From: Deltaproteobacteria bacterium
Lineage (GTDB): Bacteria; Desulfobacterota; Desulfobacteria; Desulfobacterales; JAABPS01
DNA: 18,655 bases
Assembly (NCBI GenBank): GCA_019309685.1
Contig: JAFDFT010000007.1
Coordinates: 1-18,655 of the forward strand
Reading direction: 5' to 3'
Part shown: positions 8,121 to 16,078 of the stretch, one piece after another
Numbering within the stretch: position 1 is the first letter of the stretch
How the letters are laid out: each line of letters opens with the position of its first letter
Made by a program: the position numbers and the translations under genes
The notes under the pieces: generated by a model
Told to the model about the DNA's origin: nothing
The model's database searches: none
What the model saw: only the letters and a program-made list of their open reading frames with translations

Positions 8121-8149
8121 ACATTATGGGTTGCAGAAATCTTTGTCAA
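8121..8149 (-). promoter_or_regulatory. Predicted sigma70 promoter of the helicase gene
   Basis: On the minus strand a perfect TTGACA (-35, 8144-8149) is followed by TAATGT (8121-8126) at 17 bases, or by CATAAT (8123-8128) at 15 bases. Transcription would begin near 8115 and give a leader of about 95 nt that includes the terminator at 8047-8076. Confidence 0.5.
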
Positions 8150-8453
8150 GCTTATTCGTAAAATTTTTAATAAACAGGTACCTCTATTGGTTCAATATAT
8201 AAAAGAAGTCATCTCTAGACATCAATTTCTTTATTCTCATCTAATTTCTCTGATATTCTTCATATTATTTCATAAGTCCCAAAAATTTGTTCTTCCCCAA
8301 ACATATATGCGATCAAGCAAATTAATATTTAAAATAAAATACGGTTTCATTGATTTTAATTACTAATTATGTGTAGAATACAATTATTAAAAAATAGTTT
8401 GAAAAAGAAGACTTTATATAATCTATAATGATAGCTAGAATTAAAGTATCGAA
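8150..8453. other. AT-rich spacer between divergent helicase and MBL genes
   Basis: About 300 very AT-rich bases with no open frame of interest. For the + strand a TTGAAA near 8399 and a TATAAT near 8424 are present, but the spacing (19) is poor. No clear repeat or hairpin was seen. Confidence 0.35.
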
Positions 8454-9431
8454 TTGGACACAAATAAGGAATTTTTAGATAATCTTCAGATCAGTCAATT
8501 ACCTGATAATGTCCTCCTTATTCATCAAATCAAAACCTCCTCCCAGTTTTCCTGTTCAGACGGCTTACTTATTCTGCCAAAAGAAAATAGAAACAAGGTT
8601 GCCATTGCCATCGATCTAAATATTGAACCGGAATATATACAAGCGATTTGCAATACATATGGACCGGTTTCTGATTTTGTGAATACCCACGCGCATATGG
8701 ATCATGCAGCACATGTGTACGTATGGGAACAACTGGGCGCAACCATCCACGCCCCGAATCCTGAAGCACGTTACCTGACCGATCTTTATCAATTTTATAA
8801 AGGCTACGGCTGGGATGAAAAACATGATTTTTCTTTAATTCAGCAATTCGCGGAATTGAACAGATTTAAGGCGTGCAAAAACATAAAAACCTTTGATCCG
8901 GGCGATACATTAATATTTGAAAATATCATACTTGAGACCATCCCCTTTTCCGGCCATTCCAAATCACATGTTGGATTTTTACTGCCTGCTGAAAAAATAC
9001 TGCATTTGAGCTGCCTGGGTTTTGACCAGCCAAGTCCGGGTATTGATGGCTTTGGACCCTGGTATGGATTCAAGGAATCATCCATTGATCAGTACCTGAA
9101 AGATATTGACCATGCTGAGTCCATATATCGCGAAAAAACAGACATCCTGACATCCGCGCACGCACATATTGTTCGAGAACCGGATACAGACATTTTCGAT
9201 TATATGCGTCAGAAAATACACACCAGACAACAGATTATCGATCAGACATTACGAACCTTATCACCTCAACTTGAGATTGAAGATAGGGTGTCTAAGTTAT
9301 TGGAAATGGATTTGTTTTTCCCCAAGCATAGAATAAAGGGTTTTTTAAAAGATATATATGCTTTTTGGGAATCATGGATAATCATGCATCACGTTGAAAA
9401 GAGTGAAAATAAATCAAGAGGTAGCGTGTAA
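8454..9431 (+). CDS. MBL-fold metallo-hydrolase
   Basis: 325-residue metallo-beta-lactamase-fold protein, probably cytoplasmic (no signal peptide). The metal site HxHxDH is THAHMDHAAH (H79, H81, D83, H84). Further ligand candidates are H168 in FSGHSKSH, D191 in GFDQPSPG and a histidine in SAHAHIV (236-238). The long tail after residue 240 probably forms a helical cap. Fold relatives include glyoxalase II-like thioester hydrolases, lactonases and RNases; the motif alone does not choose among them. A thioesterase role for the neighbouring pathway would be speculation. The start is TTG at 8454 with no good ribosome binding site: a stop lies four codons upstream and the next in-frame ATG falls inside the metal motif, so TTG is the best choice, though uncertain. 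Confidence 0.85.
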   Translation: MDTNKEFLDNLQISQLPDNVLLIHQIKTSSQFSCSDGLLILPKENRNKVAIAIDLNIEPEYIQAICNTYGPVSDFVNTHAHMDHAAHVYVWEQLGATIHAPNPEARYLTDLYQFYKGYGWDEKHDFSLIQQFAELNRFKACKNIKTFDPGDTLIFENIILETIPFSGHSKSHVGFLLPAEKILHLSCLGFDQPSPGIDGFGPWYGFKESSIDQYLKDIDHAESIYREKTDILTSAHAHIVREPDTDIFDYMRQKIHTRQQIIDQTLRTLSPQLEIEDRVSKLLEMDLFFPKHRIKGFLKDIYAFWESWIIMHHVEKSENKSRGSV

Positions 9432-9461
9432 ATAGTAAATAGCGAATAGTTATTGAAATGT

Positions 9462-9547
9462 TTTAGGTGTTAGGTTTTACGTTTTAAGCATTCGTATTTT
9501 TAATTATTCTTAAGAACTTAACACTTAACACCTAAAACTTAAAACGT
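9462..9547. repeat. Scrambled inverted repeat of GTTTTAGGTGTTA-type units
   Basis: Left side: TTTTAGGTGTTAGGTTTT followed by ACGTTTTAAG. The reverse complement of the right side (about 9518-9547) reads AACGTTTTAAG followed by TTTTAGGTGTTAAGTG. The same two words thus appear in inverted orientation but in swapped order, so it can fold several ways. It fills the gap between the MBL and alpha/beta hydrolase genes. Confidence 0.5.
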
Positions 9548-9650
9548 TCCAAAAAAAATATCTTAGATACCGAATCAAAGGAGCATGTCCCGGATATCGA
9601 TTTGAAATCCGACATGACACATTCTTCATTTTTATGATAAGGAGAAAAAC

Positions 9651-10595
9651 ATGAAAGGATCTTTAAAAATTTTTACCTTAAGTCTATTCGTACTGATTAT
9701 AGTGTTTTTCATAGCTTCCTATGTTATTTCAATCAGCAAAAAACCTGTTTTAACTGATGAAGACAGAAAAACAGCGCCCGGTCAGTTTATTGAATTATCA
9801 AAAGGCATAATTCATTATGAATTGACTGGCTCCCAGAACGGTGAAACAGTGGTTCTGATTCATGGATTTACAACGCCTTCCTTTGTATGGGATTACAATG
9901 TTGACGAACTGAAGAATGCCGGGTTCAGGGTTCTTCGTTATGACCATTATGGGCGAGGATTTTCCGCCAGGCCTGATGTTGCGTATGATAGAGATTTATA
10001 TGATCAGGAATTGATTGAGCTTTTACAAAAACTTAATATTAAATTACCCGTACATATTATTGGTCTCTCCATGGGCGGGGCCATTTCAGTTATCTTTGCT
10101 GACCGTCATCCGGAAATGGTGTACACCGTAAGCCTTATTGCACCAGCTGGATTTCCTGTTGAGCAATCTTTTGCAATAAAACTGGCCAAAACTCCCATTA
10201 TTGGTGAATATATCATGGCTGTAGTGGGAGATCGTGTTGTTCTGTCAGGCGTAAAAAAAGCGTTTGTTCACCCTGACAAATTGCCTGAATATGAAAACAA
10301 GTTTAAAGTACAGATGCAATACAAAGGTTTTAATGAAGCTCTGCTTTCAACCATGAGATATATGCATATGGACCAATTAAAAGATGCCTACCAAAGGCTT
10401 GGCAAACAAAATAAACGCGTATTACTTATTTGGGGCCGCAAGGATATGATTTTGCCTTTTTCAAAAAGCAAGGATGCAAAAGCCGCTATACCGAATATTG
10501 AATTTCATGCCATTGAAAATGGTGGGCATACCGTGAATTATGAAAATCCTGAAATTATTAATCCAATTCTTGCTAAATTCTTAAAAAATAAATAG
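9651..10595 (+). CDS. Membrane-anchored alpha/beta hydrolase
   Basis: 314-residue alpha/beta-hydrolase. Residues 7-27 form one uncleaved-looking transmembrane anchor, placing the catalytic domain in the periplasm. Oxyanion-loop motif HGF (71-73), nucleophile elbow GLSMGG (S140), acid D265 in WGRKD and base H293 in NGGH complete the triad. It likely hydrolyses an ester, thioester or similar bond; substrate unknown. A strong AAGGAG site precedes the ATG. The LytTR regulator starts 42 bases after its stop and a small membrane protein follows, so the three are probably one operon and the hydrolase could be controlled by that regulator (inference). Confidence 0.9.
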   Translation: MKGSLKIFTLSLFVLIIVFFIASYVISISKKPVLTDEDRKTAPGQFIELSKGIIHYELTGSQNGETVVLIHGFTTPSFVWDYNVDELKNAGFRVLRYDHYGRGFSARPDVAYDRDLYDQELIELLQKLNIKLPVHIIGLSMGGAISVIFADRHPEMVYTVSLIAPAGFPVEQSFAIKLAKTPIIGEYIMAVVGDRVVLSGVKKAFVHPDKLPEYENKFKVQMQYKGFNEALLSTMRYMHMDQLKDAYQRLGKQNKRVLLIWGRKDMILPFSKSKDAKAAIPNIEFHAIENGGHTVNYENPEIINPILAKFLKNK

Positions 10596-10637
10596 GCTAG
10601 ATATCCATAAGTTTTAAGAATCAGGGCTGTAGAAAAA

Positions 10638-11189
10638 ATGAATGCTAACCTAGTTTGTTCTGATAATATAAAAAAAGTTTTATCCGAAATAGTCAGTGCA
10701 AGAAAGATAAAGCTTGATACGTCTGCCGCCATTCATTTGGTAGAAAAAGGAAGCCCGATCCCTGAGTCCGGTGTAAGCGTTCTGTTCGATCCCGGCAATT
10801 TGGATGAATTCATTAACTTTCTAGACTATCTCCACCCATCTTCATCTAAAAGCAAATCCCTTGAAGTTTTAATTGGTAAAAAGGATAACGCGTTTGAAGT
10901 CTTAAAACCTGACATAATTTATTTCTTTATTTCTGATGGTAATTATGTTTATGGCCAGACCGAAAATCGTAAATATGAAATCAATAAGAAACTCTATGAA
11001 CTTGAAACTATTCTTACACAGAAAGGATTTGTTCGCGTAAACAAATCCTATATAGTCAATATTTTGAAAATAAATGAGATTGTTCCATGGTTTGGCGGAA
11101 GATTGCTTCTTACTTTTAAGGGAAAGACAGATGAGATCCAGGTATCCCGTCATTACGTGAATCATTTTAAAGAATTTTTAGGATTGTAA
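10638..11189 (+). CDS. LytTR-family DNA-binding regulator without a receiver domain
   Basis: 183 residues. The C-terminal part (about 78-183) is a LytTR domain: a run around FFISDGNYVYG, then FVRVNKSYIVNI (131-142), and ending in VSRHYVNHFKEFLGL. The N-terminal 70 residues do not look like a CheY-type receiver (no conserved phospho-Asp pattern) and I do not recognise them. One base separates its stop from the start of a four-helix membrane protein. In Firmicutes, receiver-less LytTR proteins paired with a membrane protein (HdrR/HdrM and BrsR/BrsM in streptococci; DUF3021 neighbours) form switches in which the membrane partner restrains the regulator. By analogy this pair may sense envelope state. 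Target genes are unknown. Confidence 0.85.
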   Translation: MNANLVCSDNIKKVLSEIVSARKIKLDTSAAIHLVEKGSPIPESGVSVLFDPGNLDEFINFLDYLHPSSSKSKSLEVLIGKKDNAFEVLKPDIIYFFISDGNYVYGQTENRKYEINKKLYELETILTQKGFVRVNKSYIVNILKINEIVPWFGGRLLLTFKGKTDEIQVSRHYVNHFKEFLGL

Positions 11190-11190
11190 A

Positions 11191-11631
11191 ATGGCATTTA
11201 TCAGAAAGTTAACTCCCAAAGGATTTCAATTGAATGAATTCATTGGTATTGTTTTATTATCCGGCCTTATTGGAGACTTGGTGGCATTACCATTTATTTT
11301 GTTCGGTCGAGAAAGAATCTTGTTTCTTTTAACAGCAAGCTGCGGTGTAGGCATGTCAATCGCAGTTATTTCAGTGATTGCTTTTTCTTTTCTTTACAGA
11401 AATATCCGAAAAAACACGCTACTCGCTTTTTTCTCCATTGTTTTTATCATTGCACTGGGCACATTTGCCGGTGCTTTTCTTTTAGGAGAACGGAGCCTCT
11501 TAAATATACTGATTATGATTTTACTGGCCGAATGTGTCGGGATGCTCCTTACAGCTATTGTTTATCAAAAATCAGATAAATTGAACAAACAATTAGAAAT
11601 AGCAAAAGAAAAATACGGCCAGCAAACATAA
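11191..11631 (+). CDS. Small four-helix membrane protein, putative partner of the LytTR regulator
   Basis: 146 residues with four predicted transmembrane segments (about 17-38, 42-69, 76-98, 103-125) and a short charged cytoplasmic tail (DKLNKQLEIAKEKYG). It starts one base after the LytTR stop; AGGA inside the upstream gene serves as ribosome binding site, indicating translational coupling. Size and layout match membrane proteins that accompany receiver-less LytTR regulators (DUF3021-like or HdrM/BrsM-like), but sequence similarity cannot be judged by eye. The likely role is restraint or sensing for the regulator (inference). Confidence 0.7.
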   Translation: MAFIRKLTPKGFQLNEFIGIVLLSGLIGDLVALPFILFGRERILFLLTASCGVGMSIAVISVIAFSFLYRNIRKNTLLAFFSIVFIIALGTFAGAFLLGERSLLNILIMILLAECVGMLLTAIVYQKSDKLNKQLEIAKEKYGQQT

Positions 11632-11953
11632 ATCTATTACCTCAATCGAGTGAAAAATGAGAATGGTATGTATACCTCATCTATAGAAGATATACAAAAA
11701 CCTGAATAAAACGAGTTATACGCTTAAGCTATACATAATTATTAAAGGTTTTCATTTTATTTACGCTCATTTGAGGCATTAAATTGATTCACTCGTTAAA
11801 GCACTTTAGCACACAGCCTACCCCATTCTGATACCATCTTATCCCTCGATTTCTCCCTCTTATCATTTTATTCTATTATAACCGCTTCCATTTCACGTAT
11901 CCTCCATCATGTCTCATTCCGTAAATCACTTTTATAATTTCCGAGGTGTTTAA
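11632..11953. other. 322-bp spacer with weak hairpins
   Basis: No gene seen. AAAACCT (11697-11703) and AGGTTTT (11746-11752) can close a loose stem around an inner AGCTTAAGCT-like palindrome, followed by T-rich sequence: a weak terminator candidate for the hydrolase-LytTR operon. A near-palindrome GGTATGTATACC at about 11665-11676 could be a regulator site. I found no convincing LytTR-type direct repeats. Confidence 0.35.
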
Positions 11954-13690
11954 ATGAAAAGAAATTTTCTTGTACCATTAACACTATTTCATTTGTTTGC
12001 AGGTTATCTAATCGCAAAGGATATCTTTGAAAAAACAGTTTTTGTTGTTCCCTTTATATGTTTTTGCCTTTTTTCTATAATGACCTATTTTTCCGGAATC
12101 AAAAACACCATAACAAATAGAGACGCTGTGATTAAAATCGGATCTCAGGCACCCTATGTAATTCCATTCCTATCCTATTCATTCATCACCTCGTTTTTCG
12201 TGACTGGTTTTATGTTCTGGGACATCATGTTCGCATTAGATATATTAACACTGTATCTTGTTTCACTCATTGTTTATTTTTTAGCGATATATTTTCTTAT
12301 CAGACATTTAAAATTAATTTTCCGGTTAAAAATAGAAGAGAAAAAAGATACATTAAAAATGTCATCGGTTAGTAAGAAAAGGCTCCTGCTGATTAACCCT
12401 GTGAATCCACACCGTGTGGGATTATCATTCAGCAGAAAATCCGCTTTCCCGCCACTGGGATTAGGCATAATCGCCGCGTTAACGCCTGATGATATTCATG
12501 TGGAACTCATTGATGAAAATATCAAACCTTTTCAATACAAAGAGGCTGATCTTGTTGGTTTGACAGCATTTACCTCAAACGCAACCCGCGCATATGAGAT
12601 TGCCGCTTTATATAGAGATAAAAACGTGCCTGTTGTCATGGGAGGCATCCATGCATCTATGGTGCCTGATGAGGCTTTGCGATATGTGGACAGTATTGTA
12701 TTGGGTGAAGCTGAAAGCGTGTGGAGAGATGTTATGTACGACTTTCAAAAAGGAAGTTTAAAAAAACAATACTCTGGAAAATATCTTGATTTAACAAACA
12801 GTGTAATCCCTAAAAGAGAATTCTTTAGCGAAAATTATCTGTTTGCCACCATACAAACCTCCAGAGGGTGTCCAATGAACTGTAACTTTTGTTCAGTTAC
12901 AGCGTTTAATGGAAAAAAATTCAGGCAGCGGCCTTATGAAGACGTTTTATCGGAGCTGGAAAGTATTCCTCATAAAAATATCTTCTTTATCGACGATAAT
13001 ATCCTTGGCTATGGCAAAAAAGCCGAACAAAGAGCCATAAATCTATTTCAATCAATGATTGATAAAAAACTTAATAAATCATGGTTTTGTCAAACATCTT
13101 TAAATTTTGCAGATAATGAAGAAGTCATCAAACTTGCTGCTTTGAGCGGATGCAAAATGGTATTTATCGGATTGGAGTCTCCGGAAAAAGAACAACTGCA
13201 GGAAATGGATAAAAAACTTAACCTAACAATGGATTACGAAACCGCCTTTAAAAAAATAAATCGACATGGAATCGCGGTATTGGGCGCATTTATTTATGGA
13301 ACTGATACAGAAACAGAACAAAGCATGTTAAAAAAGACCAATTACATCATTAATAATCGCATTGATGTAATGGATATAACCCATCTTACGCCCTTACCTG
13401 GAACACGTCTGTTTGATGAATTGAAAAAAGATAACAGGATCAACTACAATAACTTCCCTGATGATTGGGATAGGTATGATATGACCGAGCCTGTGATTAA
13501 AATTAAAAACATGAACGAAGAAGAATATATTAAAACAAAAGGACTGTGCTCGAAAAGGCTGTATTCTAGGAAGACTATCTATAAAAAGTTTGTTCAAACA
13601 CTATTTCATACCCGAAGTATGGAAACAGCACTTATGGCTTACAATTCAAATATGGTTTTCAGAAATGTCTCTCAGCGCCACTTAGGTTAA
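11954..13690 (+). CDS. Radical SAM protein with B12-like domain and N-terminal four-helix membrane region
   Basis: 578 residues. Residues 1-120 hold four hydrophobic helices (about 5-21, 28-46, 68-88, 92-118). A B12-binding-like domain follows (145-260: LLLINPVNP, PPLGLGIIAAL, VELIDENI, VVMGGIHASMVPDEA, IVLGEAE), without DxHxxG. Then comes a radical SAM barrel with CPMNCNFC (C306, C310, C313), FIDDNI and THLTPLPGTRLFDEL. The ATG at 11954 has a strong GAGGTG site, so the membrane part is translated. A second ATG at 12359 would give a plain radical SAM protein of usual size. The membrane part suggests action on a membrane-bound lipid or polyene. Paralogous in architecture to the enzyme at 3876-5141. 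Reaction unknown. Confidence 0.88.
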   Translation: MKRNFLVPLTLFHLFAGYLIAKDIFEKTVFVVPFICFCLFSIMTYFSGIKNTITNRDAVIKIGSQAPYVIPFLSYSFITSFFVTGFMFWDIMFALDILTLYLVSLIVYFLAIYFLIRHLKLIFRLKIEEKKDTLKMSSVSKKRLLLINPVNPHRVGLSFSRKSAFPPLGLGIIAALTPDDIHVELIDENIKPFQYKEADLVGLTAFTSNATRAYEIAALYRDKNVPVVMGGIHASMVPDEALRYVDSIVLGEAESVWRDVMYDFQKGSLKKQYSGKYLDLTNSVIPKREFFSENYLFATIQTSRGCPMNCNFCSVTAFNGKKFRQRPYEDVLSELESIPHKNIFFIDDNILGYGKKAEQRAINLFQSMIDKKLNKSWFCQTSLNFADNEEVIKLAALSGCKMVFIGLESPEKEQLQEMDKKLNLTMDYETAFKKINRHGIAVLGAFIYGTDTETEQSMLKKTNYIINNRIDVMDITHLTPLPGTRLFDELKKDNRINYNNFPDDWDRYDMTEPVIKIKNMNEEEYIKTKGLCSKRLYSRKTIYKKFVQTLFHTRSMETALMAYNSNMVFRNVSQRHLG

Positions 13691-13706
13691 AGTGTTATCG
13701 CCGCCT

Positions 13707-14378
13707 TTAATCTGATATCTGTTTTGCTTCGATAAGATCCATACGTAAAGAATATTTATGCTTCCCATATGCGATCAGTTCAATCTTTTGAGGTAGAAAG
13801 GTTTTATGTTTACTTTGTTTTTCAAGAATGGAAACGGTTTGCACCATTCGTATCAACCTTTTGTTTCTGGTATATTTTCGTATCGCCCATGTGTTATCCT
13901 GGTTAAAGTTGGTATCAATAACAAAGCCCTTATTGTCTCTATAACGGCAAATACGCGAACCATCTTTTAAATATCCTGACTGAACTATCTCGCCATCTGG
14001 TTTGATAAAAATCAGTTTAATGTCTCCAATTAGACCGCTGGCAAATTCGTTTGAATCAAACGGTGGAATACTTTTGTTAATTTTTAGTTCCTGATCATAT
14101 TCCGCGTCAAATAATACCAGGCCTTCAATTGTCATCATTAACACTCTAATTTTCTTGTCCCTGCTGGAAATATTTGTAATCCCCAAGATAAACGTTTTTT
14201 TTTGATTCGGCATGGTGGATTCAATTGAATGGATGAACTGCCACTTACCTTCAGAAAACAGATGGGAACAGAGTTTTTGATCAAATTTATCTGATGTTTG
14301 GTTAAAGGATTGAATTGCGGGCATGCTTTTACAGGAGCAAGTAAAAAGAATAATGAGTACAAATATTTTATATTTCAT
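13707..14378 (-). CDS. DUF3261-type outer-membrane lipoprotein (ApeN-like)
   Basis: 223 residues with a lipoprotein signal: short basic start, hydrophobic core and a lipobox-like LFTCSC ending at C14 or C16. The body shows the DUF3261 pattern: a ligand-binding strand set, VLMMTIEGLVLFDAEYD, IGDIKLIFIKPDG and a C-terminal IELIAYGKHKYSLRM. In APE clusters this protein (ApeN) accompanies a LolA-like carrier and an MMPL transporter in product export. Here its start overlaps the LolA stop by one base (TAATG), so the two are translationally coupled. The partner MMPL exporter is not in the window. The exact diacylated cysteine is uncertain because two are close together. Confidence 0.75.
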   Translation of the reverse strand: MKYKIFVLIILFTCSCKSMPAIQSFNQTSDKFDQKLCSHLFSEGKWQFIHSIESTMPNQKKTFILGITNISSRDKKIRVLMMTIEGLVLFDAEYDQELKINKSIPPFDSNEFASGLIGDIKLIFIKPDGEIVQSGYLKDGSRICRYRDNKGFVIDTNFNQDNTWAIRKYTRNKRLIRMVQTVSILEKQSKHKTFLPQKIELIAYGKHKYSLRMDLIEAKQISD

Positions 14379-14992
14379 TAAATTTCCTTGAACAAGGAAT
14401 CGCTCAGCTTCTCATTTAGTATCACTTTCTTAAACTCCAACCGTGTATAAGAATCCACGCTTTCATAAATCATTACTGAATGGATAATACCCGGTCTGTC
14501 GGAAAGGTAAATCTCAATACGATTAATTATATTTAAAAATGCTTGATTTACAGGTTTAAGGACAATCCTGTTTTTGTCTTTATTTTGAACAGCAAAGTCA
14601 GGATTATGATCAAAACGTCCGCTCAGCCACATGGCGATTTCATCCATCACAATATGCATGGACTGCATTTTCGCACTGCTGTCTTCGATAACTTTTTGAT
14701 CCCTTATGATATACCGTTTTACTTTTCCTTTATTCACCAGCAGAATACTTTTTACTGGAGTAAAATATTCCCACCTGAGTGATCTCGGCGCCTGATAATA
14801 AAGCTTACCTTTTGATATCAATGGGTTTGATAGAATTTTTAAATGCTTTTCCTGAACAAATTCGGCGCTCACGGTTTTGATAGTTTTGGTTTGCTTTTCT
14901 ATAATTTCGGTGTCTTTTTGCCCGGCAAACACATATCCAAATGTTATGATCACAAAAATCGATATTACGACGTATCCAATGGTTCTCTTCAT
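14378..14992 (-). CDS. LolA-like outer-membrane lipoprotein carrier (ApeL-like)
   Basis: 204 residues from the chosen ATG at 14992. A Sec signal peptide (KRT then about 18 hydrophobic residues ending VFAGQ) leads into a LolA fold: IKTVSAEFVQEKHL, ISKGKLYYQAPRSLRWEY and KGKVKRY are characteristic. The frame extends to a TTG at 15034, which adds 14 residues before a perfectly placed signal peptide, so I prefer ATG. Periplasmic LolA proteins carry lipidated cargo; APE-type versions probably shuttle the polyene lipid or the DUF3261 lipoprotein to the outer membrane. It overlaps the DUF3261 gene by one base. About 270 bp holding a structured repeat separate it from the upstream FabG gene. Confidence 0.82.
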   Translation of the reverse strand: MKRTIGYVVISIFVIITFGYVFAGQKDTEIIEKQTKTIKTVSAEFVQEKHLKILSNPLISKGKLYYQAPRSLRWEYFTPVKSILLVNKGKVKRYIIRDQKVIEDSSAKMQSMHIVMDEIAMWLSGRFDHNPDFAVQNKDKNRIVLKPVNQAFLNIINRIEIYLSDRPGIIHSVMIYESVDSYTRLEFKKVILNEKLSDSLFKEI

Positions 14993-15142
14993 AGATTTAC
15001 GTTGATCCTGTAATAAGTGATTTAATAATGACAAAGTAATACACTCAAGTTTCCAGCTTATACCAGGGTTTTCGCTTCAATCCCCTAATGCCCGACCATG
15101 AATAGAGTAAATTTAAATGACCACCAAAAATGAGTTTATTAT

Positions 15143-15261
15143 GACAAGGTAAAAAGTTCAAGTTCACGGCGACGCAAATCCCGAGGAATGAGGCGTACAT
15201 GTAGTACGCCGCAGTGACGAGGGATGTAGCGCAACGCCGAAATTGGACTTTTTACGAAGTC
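15143..15261. repeat. Structured palindromic repeat, copy 2
   Basis: About 119-bp imperfect palindrome directly after the FabG-like stop. Outer arms of about 27 bases (15143-15171 with 15235-15261) share GTAAAAAGT/ACTTTTTAC and GGCG/CGCC. Middle stem: ATCCC (15178-15182) with GGGAT (15221-15225). Apical stem: GGCGTAC (15192-15198) with GTACGCC (15204-15210), loop ATGTA. A small extra hairpin GACTT/AAGTC (15246-15261) closes the end nearest FabG. The core matches copy 1 while the stems differ but stay paired. Confidence 0.75.
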
Positions 15262-15266
15262 ATCAG

Positions 15267-16004
15267 CTAGAACATACCCCCGTTGACAGATATCACCTGA
15301 CCGGCAATGTAAGAAGCATCAGCAGAGCATAAAAACTTTACGACTTTTGCTACTTCATCCGGTTTGCCTATTCGTGCCATGGGGATAATGGTTTTCAAGT
15401 CTGCCAGAGGAACGTCTTTTAGCATGTCAGTTTCAATTAAACCCGGTGCGACCACATTCACCCGTATACCCAGTCGTGCCACTTCCGCAGAAATAGTACG
15501 GCTTGCTCCAATCAATCCGGCTTTGGCTGCTGAATAATTCGCCTGACCTCTATTTGCCATTAACCCTGCCGCAGATGATATGGAAACAATAGCTCCATTT
15601 TTTTGCTTTACCATTTTCTGTAAAACCGGCCGTGTGACATTAAAAAATCCTTTAAGAGTTGTATCAATAACCTCATCCCACTTTTTGGCCGTCATCATGA
15701 TAAACAACTCATCTGATATAATGCCGGCATTATTCACAAGTACATCAACAGTATTAGACCTTGATGTAATTTCATTGATTGCTTTTTCTGATGCTTCGGT
15801 GTCCTTCACATCAAACTTAACTTTTTCAGCGCTTCCACCTGTGTCTTTAATTTGTTCTACCAATTCAGTAGCTGCGTTATCGTCTGAATGATAATTTGCA
15901 ATTACATGGTAACCGCTTTGTGCAAGTTCAATGGATATGGCTCGGCCTATGCCTTTGCTTCCGCCTGTGACAATCGCTACTGGTTTTAATGTTGTTTTTT
16001 CCAC
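15267..16004 (-). CDS. 3-oxoacyl-ACP reductase, FabG/ApeQ-like short-chain dehydrogenase
   Basis: 245 residues, standard FabG length. It reduces the beta-keto group made by the ketosynthase, using NADPH. The cofactor motif VTGGSKGIG is at 12-20, NNAG at 91-94, the catalytic serine S144 in ISSAAG, and Y157/K161 in NYSAAKAG; the C-terminus is the usual VNGGMF. The start is GTG (16002-16004) with a GAGATAAAGA-like ribosome binding site; MEKTTLKPVAIVTGG fits. It lies 74 bp downstream of the ApeP-like dehydratase on the same strand, and LolA and DUF3261 follow after the repeat. This order (dehydratase, ketoreductase, then export genes) supports an APE-type role rather than housekeeping. Confidence 0.9.
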   Translation of the reverse strand: MEKTTLKPVAIVTGGSKGIGRAISIELAQSGYHVIANYHSDDNAATELVEQIKDTGGSAEKVKFDVKDTEASEKAINEITSRSNTVDVLVNNAGIISDELFIMMTAKKWDEVIDTTLKGFFNVTRPVLQKMVKQKNGAIVSISSAAGLMANRGQANYSAAKAGLIGASRTISAEVARLGIRVNVVAPGLIETDMLKDVPLADLKTIIPMARIGKPDEVAKVVKFLCSADASYIAGQVISVNGGMF

Positions 16005-16078
16005 TCTTTATCTCAATTTTAAGACTTTATCTCTAGCCTTAAGGTTTATTCATTAACCTATAGAATTTAAATTCATTA

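Noticed and set aside
11632..11953. LytTR-type binding sites upstream of the membrane radical SAM gene
   Set aside because: Looked for spaced direct repeats of the LytTR type and found none convincing.
15580..15891. 103-codon plus-strand frame opposite the FabG-like gene
   Set aside because: Antisense of a complete short-chain dehydrogenase with all catalytic motifs.
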